Counted from the first letter of the stretch, positions 1 to 8,211 are shown. The stretch is 64,000 nt of DNA from Bacteroidota bacterium (GCA_963169455.1 CAUJDW010000110.1:1-64000), one strand, 5' to 3'. The notes: a model not told the origin generated them from the sequence alone. Numbers and translations: made by a program.

Positions 1-741
1 GCCCTCTCCGGCCGGAAGAGCCTTCCCTCATCCTGACTACACCTTATGTGATCTTAAATACCGGGGCTGAAGACTGGCATGCCTTCGCTCTCCGCCCACT
101 GAAGTTTAAAACGAAAGCGTGAAAGCTCGGCAGCCGGAGAAAGTGTCCGCTTCACGCCTTGCACCAGGCAGCCAGCCCCAGCCCTCTCCTCTAATCAGTG
201 TGGTTCACCCCTGCTGCTTCCCTCCGCCCCAGGACCGGCCTTATAGGTTTTAGCGGAGCCGAGGTGGAAAAACCGTTAAAAAGCCAACACTGTATGAGCG
301 GCGAAGCAGCCAGAAGTAAGCCGAAATAGTATGCAACCTACTTTTCCTGCTTAAGGCCCCAACCGCCAGGCGCGAGTTTGTTGGGTTTAGGTTTTTCCGC
401 CTCGGCGTAGCGTTAAGAAACCTATACAGCCGTGATTTTTGCTTCTTTTCATCCAGGAAAAGAAGAAGTGTATTCTGCTCCCAGCCTTAAGCAGCGAAAC
501 CACTGACAATCTTCGACAAGAAATGACATAAAACGTCAATAACTGCCATAATCTCCCCACTTTGTACCTATTTTAAAACAGATACACCTCACCACTTAAG
601 AGGTACAAGGAAGGTACAAAAACAAGCACAAACAGGCACCGCCGGAAAAGAGAAAAGCGCAGACAAAATCAGTCAAAAAGCCTATAAATAAAGAAATCTG
701 GATTACAGGGAGTATCGGCGAGCACCAGCCAATATCGCGAA
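1..741. other. Non-coding region past mnmE with a large imperfect inverted repeat
   Basis: No convincing gene is visible. Two similar segments lie in inverted orientation at 242-274 and 390-426. Both start or end with TATAGGTTT and share a GCCGAGG(T/C)GGAAAAACC block, separated by about 115 bp. Together they could fold into one long stem, or they may be two copies of a short repeat. On the minus strand a 20-codon reading frame (MAVIDVLCH...) follows a GGGGAG-like site near 525, but it is too short to call. The 3' end of mnmE is a known integration site for some genomic islands in other phyla, so this could be an eroded junction; that is inference. Confidence 0.4.
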
Positions 742-2235
742 CTACTTCCCGATACAAAACCTCGAAAAAATATTCCCCAGCAAATCATCCGTCGATATCT
801 CTCCCGTTATTTCCCCCAGGAAGTACAAGGCCTGCCGGATATCCATCGCCACAAAATCCGAGGCCACGCCTTCATTTAATCCCTGCATCACCCGGCCGAG
901 GCTTTCGTCGGCCTTCTGCAGGGCCTCGTAGTGCCGAACGTTGGCCACCACCGTGCCCTCCAGCGCCATGTCGCTCGAAAGGACGGCCTCGAAGAGCTTC
1001 TCCTTCAGGTATTCGATATTCATGCCGTGGATGGCGGAAATGGGAACCCAGGCAAAGTCGGAAATCGGAAGTCGGAAATCGGAAGAGGGTGAAGAGCCTT
1101 CCCACTTCCCACTTCCCACTTCCCACTTCCCACTTCCCACTTCCCACTTCCCACTTCCCACTTCCCACTTCGGAAAGTAGTGCTCAAACTTCGTATACGG
1201 ATTCAAATCCATCTTATTCGCCACTACCAGCACCTGCACATTCTCGTGGATCAGCTTGGCCAGGTCGGCCTGCACCTCGGCGGGTTGGGTTTTGACCACG
1301 TCGAAGACGTAAACCAGCAGGGCGCTTTGCTGTACTTTCTGCATCGTCTTCTCCACCCCCATGGCCTCGATGGCGTCTTCGGCTTCGCGAATGCCGGCAG
1401 TGTCGATGATGCGGAACTCCACGCCTTTGATGTTGAGCACCTCCTCGATCGTATCTCGCGTGGTGCCTGCGATCTCGCTGACGATGGCGCGCTCTTCGTT
1501 GAGCAGGGCGTTGAGCAGGGTGGACTTGCCGGCATTGGGGCGCCCGGCAATGACGGTGTTGACGCCATGCTTGAGCACGTTGCCCAGCTTGAAGGACTGG
1601 ATCAGGGCGCGCAGGACGGCCTGTATCTTTTCCACCAGTTTTTTCAGCGCTTCCCGGTTGGCAAATTCCACGTCTTCTTCGGCAAAGTCCAGCTCCAGTT
1701 CGATCAGGCTGGCGAAGTCGATCAGTTGCTGGCGCAGCTTCCTGATCTCATCGGAGAAGCCGCCGCGCATCTGCTGCATGGCGATGCTGTGGGAGGCTTT
1801 GGAAGAAGAGCTGATCAGGTCGGCCACGGCCTCGGCCTGGCTGAGGTCCATGCGGCCGTTGAGGAAGGCGCGCAGGGTGAACTCGCCGGGCTGCGCCGTG
1901 CGGGCGCCCTTTTCAATGAAGAGCTGGATGACTTCCTGGATGATGTAGTTGGAACCGTGGCAGGATACTTCCACGACGTTCTCGCCGGTGTAGGATTTTG
2001 GCGCTACAAAAAGGGACACCAGTACTTCGTCCAGGATGCGCCCGCTGTCGTCGCGGATGGCGCCAAAGTGGATGGTGTGGGTAGTTTGTTTTTTCAGGTC
2101 CTTCCCGTGAAACACCTGATTGACAATATCGATCGCTTCTTCGCCCGACAAGCGGATCACCCCGATGGCGCCGACGCCGGGCGGGGTGGCCAGGGCGACA
2201 ATGGTGTCGTTAAGGTTATGGGATGTATATGCCAT
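742..2235 (-). CDS. mnmE: tRNA uridine-5-carboxymethylaminomethyl(34) synthesis GTPase MnmE
   Basis: MnmE works with MnmG to modify the wobble uridine (U34) of certain tRNAs, using a potassium-activated, dimerising GTPase. The protein has 497 residues. The N-terminal folate-binding domain is followed by a helical domain and an inserted G domain. The P-loop GRPNAGKST lies near residue 231, DTAG near 278 and NKMD at 340-343. The protein ends in the family hallmark FCIGK, whose Cys is needed for modification. Between NKMD and the next conserved segment (VPISAIHG, about 397) it carries roughly 40 extra residues made of KWEVGSG heptads (about 356-379) and a Ser/Asp/Phe-rich stretch. The insert is encoded by a 7-bp tandem repeat. 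It falls in a surface loop, so the enzyme may still work. It is divergent from the Uma2 gene. Confidence 0.97.
   Translation of the reverse strand: MAYTSHNLNDTIVALATPPGVGAIGVIRLSGEEAIDIVNQVFHGKDLKKQTTHTIHFGAIRDDSGRILDEVLVSLFVAPKSYTGENVVEVSCHGSNYIIQEVIQLFIEKGARTAQPGEFTLRAFLNGRMDLSQAEAVADLISSSSKASHSIAMQQMRGGFSDEIRKLRQQLIDFASLIELELDFAEEDVEFANREALKKLVEKIQAVLRALIQSFKLGNVLKHGVNTVIAGRPNAGKSTLLNALLNEERAIVSEIAGTTRDTIEEVLNIKGVEFRIIDTAGIREAEDAIEAMGVEKTMQKVQQSALLVYVFDVVKTQPAEVQADLAKLIHENVQVLVVANKMDLNPYTKFEHYFPKWEVGSGKWEVGSGKWEVGSGKWEGSSPSSDFRLPISDFAWVPISAIHGMNIEYLKEKLFEAVLSSDMALEGTVVANVRHYEALQKADESLGRVMQGLNEGVASDFVAMDIRQALYFLGEITGEISTDDLLGNIFSRFCIGK
1099..1170 (-). repeat. Heptanucleotide tandem repeat (10 copies) inside mnmE
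   Basis: Ten exact copies of TTCCCAC plus a partial copy run from 1099 to 1170. Read on the coding strand, three units (21 bp) encode one seven-residue KWEVGSG block. Just beside it (about 1055-1086) is a second short repetition, of GTCGGAAATCGGAA type. A gain or loss of one unit shifts the mnmE frame. Three units keep it open. Confidence 0.97.
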
Positions 2236-2251
2236 TGATCTGCTTTGAAAG

Positions 2252-2293
2252 CAAGTTATTGCCTTTACTTGTTATGAAAAAAGCAATAACTTG
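2252..2293. promoter_or_regulatory. Inverted repeat between divergent mnmE and Uma2 gene
   Basis: Perfect 11-bp arms CAAGTTATTGC (2252-2262) and GCAATAACTTG (2283-2293) with a 20-bp spacer. They fill the short gap between two divergently transcribed genes, so they could be an operator or an RNA hairpin in either leader. The role is inferred only from position. Confidence 0.4.
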
Positions 2294-2307
2294 GGAAAAA
2301 GTTGCTT

Positions 2308-2934
2308 ATGCAAGCCACTGAAAAGAAAAAGAAGGAACAAGCAGGGTATCCGGAAATTCCATCTCACCTCATTTACGAGGTGCTGGATGGTAAACCTATT
2401 TATTATAAAGGTTATAGGGACGTATTGGCTAAATCCAAAACTCTGGAAGAAATTATGGGTAGCAGTGGCTTACAATCGGTTATTATTGATTACCTGCTAA
2501 GGATATGCTACAGTGTTTTTGATGCTTCTGTTTACAGAATACTAACAAATGAACCTGGAAGCCACCTCAGTAAAAACAATAATCTCTCCAATGACATTGC
2601 TATTTTCGAGAAAGCTGTTTTAACAGCAAAAAAGATAACTCCAAAATACGTGGAGGTTCCCGCCAAATTCGTCTTTGAAGTCGATCTCGATGGAGAACTT
2701 GGCCTGGAAGAAGCCTTTACCGAACACGAATACATCCACACCAAAGTCCAGAAAATGCTCGATTTCGGCGTAGAAAAAGTCTTCTGGATCACCACCAAAA
2801 CGCAAAGAGTCCTCCTCGCCACTCCCGGCCAGAACTGGGAGATCATCGACTGGAACAAGGACATCGAATTGTACCGGGGGCATACCTTCAATATTGGCCA
2901 ATACCTGAAAGATGAAGGCATTGAGCTGGAATAA
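2308..2934 (+). CDS. Uma2-family (DUF820) putative restriction-endonuclease-fold protein
   Basis: This is a protein of about 208 residues of the Uma2/DUF820 type, a PD-(D/E)XK-fold family that is abundant in Bacteroidota and cyanobacteria and whose biological role is largely unknown. The visible signature is a central NNLSNDIAIFEKA segment, which is the usual (x)PD(V/I)A(V/I)F position with Asn-Asp. It is followed by PAKFVFEVD, where the acidic residue of the core motif sits, and by a C-terminal VFWITTKTQRV strand. The ATG at 2308 is preferred over the in-frame TTG at 2302. The gene stands alone, with no partner methyltransferase, so a classical restriction system is unlikely. Confidence 0.75.
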   Translation: MQATEKKKKEQAGYPEIPSHLIYEVLDGKPIYYKGYRDVLAKSKTLEEIMGSSGLQSVIIDYLLRICYSVFDASVYRILTNEPGSHLSKNNNLSNDIAIFEKAVLTAKKITPKYVEVPAKFVFEVDLDGELGLEEAFTEHEYIHTKVQKMLDFGVEKVFWITTKTQRVLLATPGQNWEIIDWNKDIELYRGHTFNIGQYLKDEGIELE

Positions 2935-3002
2935 AACCGGCTCCTCTCCCTTCCTCACCTTTTTTTGCCTTCCTCAGGGGAAAAACAGACGGCGGTCATC
3001 TA

Positions 3003-3878
3003 TCAACCGACAGCCTCCATTTCAAACGCCCTGGCATAATCCCGGGCAAAATCGGCCAGGCTATGCGCCGGCCGGCCCAGCACTTCGTCCACGTCTGATG
3101 TGGGTTGTTGCACGCCAAGCTGCCGGCCCAACTGGTTCAGGGTAACGAGGTCGTCGGCCAGCCATTTGGGGAAACCGGCGCCCATCATGCCCTGCCTGGC
3201 GGCCTCATCCGAAACATCTACGTACTGTATATCCTTGCCGATCGCTTTACCAACGGCCTGCGCCACATCCCTGAAGGAAACGGCTGCCGGGCCGGTCAGG
3301 TGGTAAACCTTTCCATCGTGCCCTTCTTCGGTAAGCGCAGCAGCAGCTACGGCGCCGATATCCCGGGCGTCGATCAAGGGTATTTTCGCGTCGCCGTTAT
3401 CGGAATAAATAGCGCCCTCATGCTGAATCGTAGCCACATTGGCCAGCAGGTTCTGCAGAAAACTGTGGGGGCGAAGAATGGTATAGGCCAGCCCGGAACT
3501 CTTCAGGCATGATTCCACCTCAGCATGCCAGCGCGCCAGGTGTAGCGCCCCATGCAGGTCGGCGCCAATAATGGATACCTTTACAATCTTCTTCACACCA
3601 GCCTTTTTGGCTGCATGAATGAAGGCTTTTTCATGCTGAGGAATTTCCGGGGAGGGGGGATGGACAAGGAAGGCCTTTTCGACGCCTTCCAAAGCTTTGG
3701 CCAAAGCGGCCGGGTCGCCAAAATCCGCAACGACAGCCGGGATGCCCCTGGCCTCGAAGCCTGCCGCATGCGCTTTATCCCGGGTCATTGCCCTGACATT
3801 AGCGCCTTTTACCTTGAGATACTGGAGGGTGGCCGAACCGGTAGTACCTGTAGCGCCCGTAACGAGAATAGGTTTCAT
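3003..3878 (-). CDS. NmrA-family NAD(P)-binding protein
   Basis: An atypical short-chain dehydrogenase of the NmrA/quinone-oxidoreductase-2-like group, 291 residues. The N-terminus ILVTGATGTTGSATL holds the GxxGxxG dinucleotide-binding loop, followed by the strand-helix pattern of a Rossmann fold. The middle (LRPHSFLQNL) is typical of this family. Members act as NAD(P)(H)-sensing regulators or as reductases of small electrophiles; the substrate cannot be read here. It is the last gene of a same-strand run GH3-LysE-aldolase-NmrA, 48 bp after the aldolase gene, so co-transcription is likely. Confidence 0.82.
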   Translation of the reverse strand: MKPILVTGATGTTGSATLQYLKVKGANVRAMTRDKAHAAGFEARGIPAVVADFGDPAALAKALEGVEKAFLVHPPSPEIPQHEKAFIHAAKKAGVKKIVKVSIIGADLHGALHLARWHAEVESCLKSSGLAYTILRPHSFLQNLLANVATIQHEGAIYSDNGDAKIPLIDARDIGAVAAAALTEEGHDGKVYHLTGPAAVSFRDVAQAVGKAIGKDIQYVDVSDEAARQGMMGAGFPKWLADDLVTLNQLGRQLGVQQPTSDVDEVLGRPAHSLADFARDYARAFEMEAVG

Positions 3879-3926
3879 AAGGCTTTCGTTTGGTTGGATA
3901 AGACTAATAAGTTACAACTTTTACCG

Positions 3927-4529
3927 CTAAAATGAAAGCCGGAAATAGCCCATAAGCACATCAAAGGCCTCCTCCAGAGAACCTCCAAAGGTGAATATCC
4001 CCTCCTGGTGCCCCTCCATGACGAATATCTTCTTTTCCTTCAGGCCCGTTTCACGCATCAGGCGGATGATGCTGGCCACCATCTCGGGTGAACCGTAAGG
4101 GGCGCTTTTGTCCGTGGTGGGTACTTTGTTCAACAGCTCCTCCCACATGCCCTGATGGTGCACGTGGATCACGCCCTTCACCCAGGGGCATTCCTGATAA
4201 ACGGCGGCATGGCTCATCGATTCGGAGGAGGCGATCACCGGGCCTTCGCACCAGAGCAGGTTGCGCGGCGCATCGACATTCGTCACCAGGGCATAGTGCG
4301 ATGCCTTCAGTACGGGAAAATTGCCGGTGGCGGAGCCGGAAATGACAAACCGCCCGCCCGGGCCGTAAGGCCGGCTGATGTTCCCGTAACCGACGCCATT
4401 CTCATAGGCCCCGATCAGCTTCAAATCATATAGTTTCTGCCGCCAGTAATTGAGTTCAGCGACGGCCTCTTCCGGGAGCGGGCCGGTTTTAACCCATCGG
4501 GCCTCGAATTTGATGTACCCTTCCTCCAT
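3927..4529 (-). CDS. Class II aldolase/adducin-family protein
   Basis: A 200-residue protein of the class II aldolase fold, whose members include fuculose-phosphate aldolase, ribulose-phosphate epimerase and MtnB-type dehydratases. The metal-binding HVHH segment (VIHVHHQGMW, about residues 120-129) and the N-terminal GNIS motif (about 49-52) are present. A further His follows near the C-terminus (EGHQEG). The substrate is not predictable from sequence alone. It lies 94 bp after lysE and 48 bp before the NmrA gene on the same strand. In that context it could process the carbon skeleton of the molecule handled by the GH3/LysE pair; that is inference. Confidence 0.82.
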   Translation of the reverse strand: MEEGYIKFEARWVKTGPLPEEAVAELNYWRQKLYDLKLIGAYENGVGYGNISRPYGPGGRFVISGSATGNFPVLKASHYALVTNVDAPRNLLWCEGPVIASSESMSHAAVYQECPWVKGVIHVHHQGMWEELLNKVPTTDKSAPYGSPEMVASIIRLMRETGLKEKKIFVMEGHQEGIFTFGGSLEEAFDVLMGYFRLSF

Positions 4530-4623
4530 TCCTCCATTGCTTTTTCCTGGCCATAACGCGCAGGGCGGAGCCGGGCCGCTACTCCACTACCCCCATCAGG
4601 GCTTTCCAAAATACCCCCAATGC

Positions 4624-5250
4624 TCAGAGCATGCCCCGGACCATTAAAAACACGCCGAACACCACCAGGGCCGTTCCGGCCACCCGGCGCATGTACAACA
4701 GGTAGCTGTAGTTCATCCAGTTCTTGATCCGTTTGGCCAGCATCACCTTCAACAGGTCGGTCAGGATGATGACGCCGATGATGCTGCCGAAAAAGGCGGT
4801 AGCGTCGGTGGCGGGCATAGGCCCTTTGGCGGAGGCGGTGGTCATCACTCCGATCCAGAAAAAAGCGGTGAAGGGGTTGACGGTATTAATGAGGAAACCT
4901 TTCATCCAGAGGCTGAACCAGTTGCTGGAAGCGGCCATGGCCATTTCTTTCTGGTGCTGCAGCGCGGGCCGGGCCAGCAGGGTTGCTACGCCCATGACGA
5001 TCAGGACGAGCCCGCCCATCACGCTGGCCCAGAGTTTGAAGCCCTGCCACTGGGTGATCTGGATGAGGTACGAAATGCCGAAGTAGGCGCTCAGCACGTA
5101 GGCCGCATCGCTGGCCCAAACGCCCGCGCCGGCCATGGCGCCGGCCCGGAAGCCCCTTTCCATGCCGAGCTGAACCAGCACGAAAAGCATGGGCCCGGCC
5201 AGAACACTCAGGCTGAGCCCAAGCAACACCCCCTGCCATACCAGGCTCAT
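4624..5250 (-). CDS. LysE-family translocator (amino acid or metabolite exporter)
   Basis: An integral membrane protein of 208 residues with about six hydrophobic segments, matching the LysE/RhtB exporter family. The first helix contains the family-typical GLSLSVLAGPMLFVLVQ stretch. Such proteins export basic or neutral amino acids and derivatives by proton antiport. Its ATG overlaps the stop of the upstream GH3 gene by 4 bp (ATGA at 5247-5250 on the minus strand), which implies translational coupling. The pairing of an amino-acid-conjugating enzyme with an amino-acid exporter suggests, but does not prove, export of the conjugate. Confidence 0.85.
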   Translation of the reverse strand: MSLVWQGVLLGLSLSVLAGPMLFVLVQLGMERGFRAGAMAGAGVWASDAAYVLSAYFGISYLIQITQWQGFKLWASVMGGLVLIVMGVATLLARPALQHQKEMAMAASSNWFSLWMKGFLINTVNPFTAFFWIGVMTTASAKGPMPATDATAFFGSIIGVIILTDLLKVMLAKRIKNWMNYSYLLYMRRVAGTALVVFGVFLMVRGML

Positions 5251-6785
5251 GAGCGCTGATCAAGCTGTTTCAGAAAAGCTTCCCATTTGTCAAACTGCTG
5301 CTCCTTCATCACCCTCGGGAACTTGCTCTGCCCGTTCATCTTGCCGGTATGGCGTTGCCAGTCGTAAAAGCGCGCCGGCTCGACGAGATGGAGTTGCGGA
5401 GGGCGCAACATGGCGGCGCGTTCGGCGGCATAATCGTCGTTGACGATCTTCAGTTGTTCGTCCAGCACGCCGGCCACTACTGATGCATCGGCCAGGGGCT
5501 CGCAGCCCAGGTACCAGCGGTGGGCAAAATGGGAGCCGGCTTTGACGCCGCAAACAGTGAACTCTTTGATCTGAAGGTTCAGAATATCCTCCGTGCGGCG
5601 AATGGCCTGGTTCATGTTGTCGACCGAAAGGTGTTCGCCGCAGATGCTCAGGAAGTGTTTGGTGCGGCCCGTGATGCGGATCTCGGACCTGCTCTTGTCC
5701 TCAAAGCGAACAGTATCGCCGATGAGGTAGCGCCAGGCGCCGGCGCAGGTGCTCAGCAGCAGAGCGTAATCGCGGCCTTCCTCCACCTCATCGATCGTCA
5801 GGGCGCGGGCGGTGGGCCGCAACTGGCCTTCCTCGTCGAAATTGGCTTCGTCGAAGGGCACGAACTCGTAAAAGATGCCGTTGTTGAGCAGCAGGCGCAT
5901 GGCCGTAGTCTCGGGGCGCGCCTGGAAGGCGATGAACCCCTCGGAGGCCAGGTAGGAATCCTGGTAGATGAGGGGGTGAGCCAGCAGGGATTCAAAGCTT
6001 TTGCGGTAGGGCTCAAAGGCTACGCCGCCGGAAACGAAGACCTGCAGGTTGGGCCATATTTCGTGGATGTTGCTCAGGCCGTGGTATTCCATCACGCGTT
6101 CGAGCGTGAGCTGCACCCAGCTCGGGATGCCGGTGAGCACGCCCACATCCCAGCTGGGGGCCATTCGTGCAATGGCGGTGCTGCGCTCGTCCCAGTCCTT
6201 GATACGGGCAATGCGGGTGCCGGGGCGGTAAAAGCGGCGGATCCACACCGGCGGGTTGCTGGCGTTGATGCCGCTGAGGTCGCCGGCCTGGCAATGGCCC
6301 AGGTCCTGCAGGGAGGCGCTGCCGCCGATCATCAGCCATTCTTTGGTGTAAAAACTGGCTGGCAGATTGTATTTGGGCAGGCAGGTGAACATGCGAAAAG
6401 CAGCCTGCCGCATGCTGCGCTGCATATCGACGGTGACGGGAATGTACTTGCTGGCAGCGCCGGAAGTGCCGGAGCTTAGAGCGAAATACGGCACCCGCCC
6501 GCGCCAGCTCACATCGGGCTCGCCGGCGAGCGCCCGGCTCCACCATTCGTCGAACATGCTGTCGTAACTGTGCATGGGTACTCCCGCCTGAAAGGCCCTC
6601 GCAGGATTCGCTGAAGCTGCAATGGACTCAAAGCCGTAGCGCCGCCCGAAAGCCGTCTGGCCGGCCCGGCGAAGCAAGCCCTGCAGGCAGCGTTGCTGAA
6701 GCTGAATGGGCGTGGGCTTCATCTGGTCCAGCTGGCGGACCAGGCTTATGCCCTTCCTGACCAGGGTGGTGGCAACAGTTGTCAT
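5247..6785 (-). CDS. GH3-family acyl-adenylating enzyme (auxin-responsive GH3-like)
   Basis: A 512-residue member of the GH3 branch of the ANL adenylating superfamily. Plant relatives adenylate carboxylic acids such as indole-3-acetate or jasmonate and join them to amino acids; bacterial members mostly have unknown substrates. The nucleotide-binding loop FALSSGTSGAASKYIPV is visible near residue 103. The acyl-site segment IYQDSYLASEG is near 273, and the conserved ITGRTKHFLSICGEHLS block, which starts the mobile C-terminal domain, is near 372. It is the first gene of the minus-strand run. A good promoter lies at 6866-6896, about 80 bp upstream, and the gene overlaps lysE by 4 bp. Confidence 0.9.
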   Translation of the reverse strand: MTTVATTLVRKGISLVRQLDQMKPTPIQLQQRCLQGLLRRAGQTAFGRRYGFESIAASANPARAFQAGVPMHSYDSMFDEWWSRALAGEPDVSWRGRVPYFALSSGTSGAASKYIPVTVDMQRSMRQAAFRMFTCLPKYNLPASFYTKEWLMIGGSASLQDLGHCQAGDLSGINASNPPVWIRRFYRPGTRIARIKDWDERSTAIARMAPSWDVGVLTGIPSWVQLTLERVMEYHGLSNIHEIWPNLQVFVSGGVAFEPYRKSFESLLAHPLIYQDSYLASEGFIAFQARPETTAMRLLLNNGIFYEFVPFDEANFDEEGQLRPTARALTIDEVEEGRDYALLLSTCAGAWRYLIGDTVRFEDKSRSEIRITGRTKHFLSICGEHLSVDNMNQAIRRTEDILNLQIKEFTVCGVKAGSHFAHRWYLGCEPLADASVVAGVLDEQLKIVNDDYAAERAAMLRPPQLHLVEPARFYDWQRHTGKMNGQSKFPRVMKEQQFDKWEAFLKQLDQRS

Positions 6786-6865
6786 AGTCCTTTCTGTTTG
6801 ATGAAGGGTTTATGGTTGAATGGAGGGGCGGCAACTCCCGCATGGAGCTGCCGCCTTTGCCGCCG

Positions 6866-6896
6866 CAAAATTATCTGCACTTTTTAAGTTTTTCAA
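6866..6896 (-). promoter_or_regulatory. Bacteroidota-type promoter for the GH3-LysE run
   Basis: On the minus strand, TTG (6894-6896) is followed after exactly 20 bp by TAATTTTG (6866-6873), a full match to the TAnnTTTG -7 element of this phylum. The spacing fits, and it points at the GH3 start at 6785. Confidence 0.7.
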
Positions 6897-6924
6897 CGCC
6901 TGGGGCTCCTTTTCGGCCAAAAGG

Positions 6925-6948
6925 CTTGAAAACCTTACTGTTTTCAAG
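6925..6948. promoter_or_regulatory. Inverted repeat in the GH3/small-gene divergent region
   Basis: Perfect 9-bp arms CTTGAAAAC (6925-6933) and GTTTTCAAG (6940-6948) around a 6-bp spacer. They sit about 30 bp upstream of the GH3 promoter and before the small gene at 7025. This is a possible operator; no binding protein can be named. Confidence 0.35.
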
Positions 6949-7024
6949 ATTTCTTCAGAATTTCAGGCATAGATTACCCCCGCCGGGCAGCCGCCAGCCC
7001 GCTTTTAACAAAAGACTAACGGAT

Positions 7025-7249
7025 ATGCCTGTATTAAGGACAAAAAAGAAAATAGCTTCCTTTGAAGATTTCGAAGGGCTCCAGGGAGAAGAAATGAAGC
7101 CCTTCGTCGCCATGCAGGGCCACGAGGCGGCCAAGGGGCCCGCGCCTTCGGAAACGGCTGTTCCGTCCCCCCCAGAGGCGCGCCGGCGCCGCCTGCCCGG
7201 CCTTTGGCGCAGGCTGATGCTTAAACTCGGAATCACTGCCCAACAATAA
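7025..7249 (+). CDS. Small basic hypothetical protein
   Basis: A 74-codon reading frame of unknown family. It has no hydrophobic segment. The N-terminus is mixed (MPVLRTKKKIASFEDFEG), the middle is rich in Ala and Pro, and the C-terminus is basic (EARRRRLPGLWRRLMLKLG), which could bind nucleic acid or be an amphipathic helix. The frame is open further upstream, but the ATG at 7025 is the first sensible start. It lies between GH3 (divergent) and the DksA-like gene (same strand, 162 bp on). Coding status is uncertain because no homologue is recognised. Confidence 0.4.
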   Translation: MPVLRTKKKIASFEDFEGLQGEEMKPFVAMQGHEAAKGPAPSETAVPSPPEARRRRLPGLWRRLMLKLGITAQQ

Positions 7250-7291
7250 GCGGCAGGCCCCTCCCCCCCGCCAAACAGAATTCCTCCCGCC

Positions 7292-7322
7292 TTGATTTTG
7301 ACAAAACCCTTTAGTATTTTGG
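7292..7322 (+). promoter_or_regulatory. Candidate promoter of the DksA-like gene
   Basis: TTG at 7292-7294 is followed after 20 bp by TATTTTGG at 7315-7322, a near match to TAnnTTTG. It would give a leader of about 85 nt before the ATG at 7412. Confidence 0.45.
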
Positions 7323-7411
7323 ATTCCGATTTTTTGTGATGTTTTCAGGTTTTATTCAGATTAAATCCTTTAATTTGCGCCTGATTTTCCTTAACCAACA
7401 AACAGTTTAAA

Positions 7412-8107
7412 ATGTCAAACACTGTTGTTAGGTATTCTGATGACGAACTTGCTGAATTCAAGGCTTTGATAGATAAAAAGCTTGAGAATGCCCGTGAACA
7501 GCTGAGTTCTCTCCAGGAACAAATCCTGGAGATCACGGAGAATACCAGTGATGAACATGGGGGTGACTGGATGGATGACAGCAGTATCAACAACGATGTT
7601 GAAATGCTGAACAACATGGCGATCCGCCAGCGCAGGTACATCAAAGACCTGGAAAACGCCCTGGTGCGGATCCGCAATAAAACCTACGGCATCTGCTCCG
7701 TCACGGGTGATCTTATCGACAAAAAGCGCCTCCTGGCTGTCCCCACAACGACCAAAAGCCTGATGGCCAAAAACCAGGAACAAAACCCGCCGGCGCCGGA
7801 ACGCAAACCCGCGCCGCCGGAACGCCCGGCGCCCAGCCCCACGCCCGGCAAAAAAGTGATCACCCGGGTCATCCGGAAATCTCCTACCAAACCGGCGCCG
7901 CCCAAATCGGCTTCATTCGATGACGAAGACGACGACTTCAACCTCGATGACTTCTACGATGATGAAACCGAAGGCCTGGACAAGGCCATGGTCAGCCTCG
8001 ATGACCTGAATGAGGAGGATGATACCGTGGCTGATGACCAGGATGATGACCTGCTCATCGGCAATTCCGAGGACGACATGGACGAGGACGAGGACATGGA
8101 CATGTAA
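7412..8107 (+). CDS. TraR/DksA-like protein with degenerate zinc finger and acidic tail
   Basis: A 231-residue protein whose first 115 residues look like DksA, the RNA-polymerase secondary-channel factor. There is a helical coiled-coil half, an acidic tip region (GGDWMDDSS, about 50-58), the returning helix, and then YGICSVTGDLIDKKRLLAVP (about 92-111). The last segment sits where the C4 zinc finger should be, but only one of the four cysteines (C95) remains, as is common in Bacteroidota homologues. After residue 120 come a Pro/Lys-rich linker and an intrinsically disordered tail of about 65 residues. The tail is dominated by Asp and Glu, ending EDDMDEDEDMDM. The tail is unusual for the family. 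A strong terminator follows. Confidence 0.8.
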   Translation: MSNTVVRYSDDELAEFKALIDKKLENAREQLSSLQEQILEITENTSDEHGGDWMDDSSINNDVEMLNNMAIRQRRYIKDLENALVRIRNKTYGICSVTGDLIDKKRLLAVPTTTKSLMAKNQEQNPPAPERKPAPPERPAPSPTPGKKVITRVIRKSPTKPAPPKSASFDDEDDDFNLDDFYDDETEGLDKAMVSLDDLNEEDDTVADDQDDDLLIGNSEDDMDEDEDMDM

Positions 8108-8130
8108 CGCCTCGCTTTTTCCAAACCTGC

Positions 8131-8170
8131 AAAAACGCCGGAATTCAGCCATGCCTGTTCCGGCGTTTTT
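8131..8170 (+). terminator. Intrinsic terminator after the DksA-like gene
   Basis: AAAAACGCCGGAA (8131-8143) pairs perfectly with TTCCGGCGTTTTT (8158-8170) around a 14-nt loop. The 13-bp stem ends in a T run, 24 bp after the stop codon. Confidence 0.88.
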
Positions 8171-8211
8171 GTTTTGTCCGTATCTTTACCTCAATCCTGC
8201 ATCTTACTGCT

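Noticed and set aside
561-619. Repeated GTACC/GGTAC words near 561-619 and 15253
   Set aside because: A 13-mer shared between two sites in 64 kb is expected by chance; no structure supports it.
1099-1170. Heptamer array or octamer array as a CRISPR
   Set aside because: There are no spacers; units are directly tandem and short.
4158-4168. CACGTG sequences at 4160 and 39745 as extra parS sites
   Set aside because: Only the central hexamer matches; the flanking bases needed for ParB do not.
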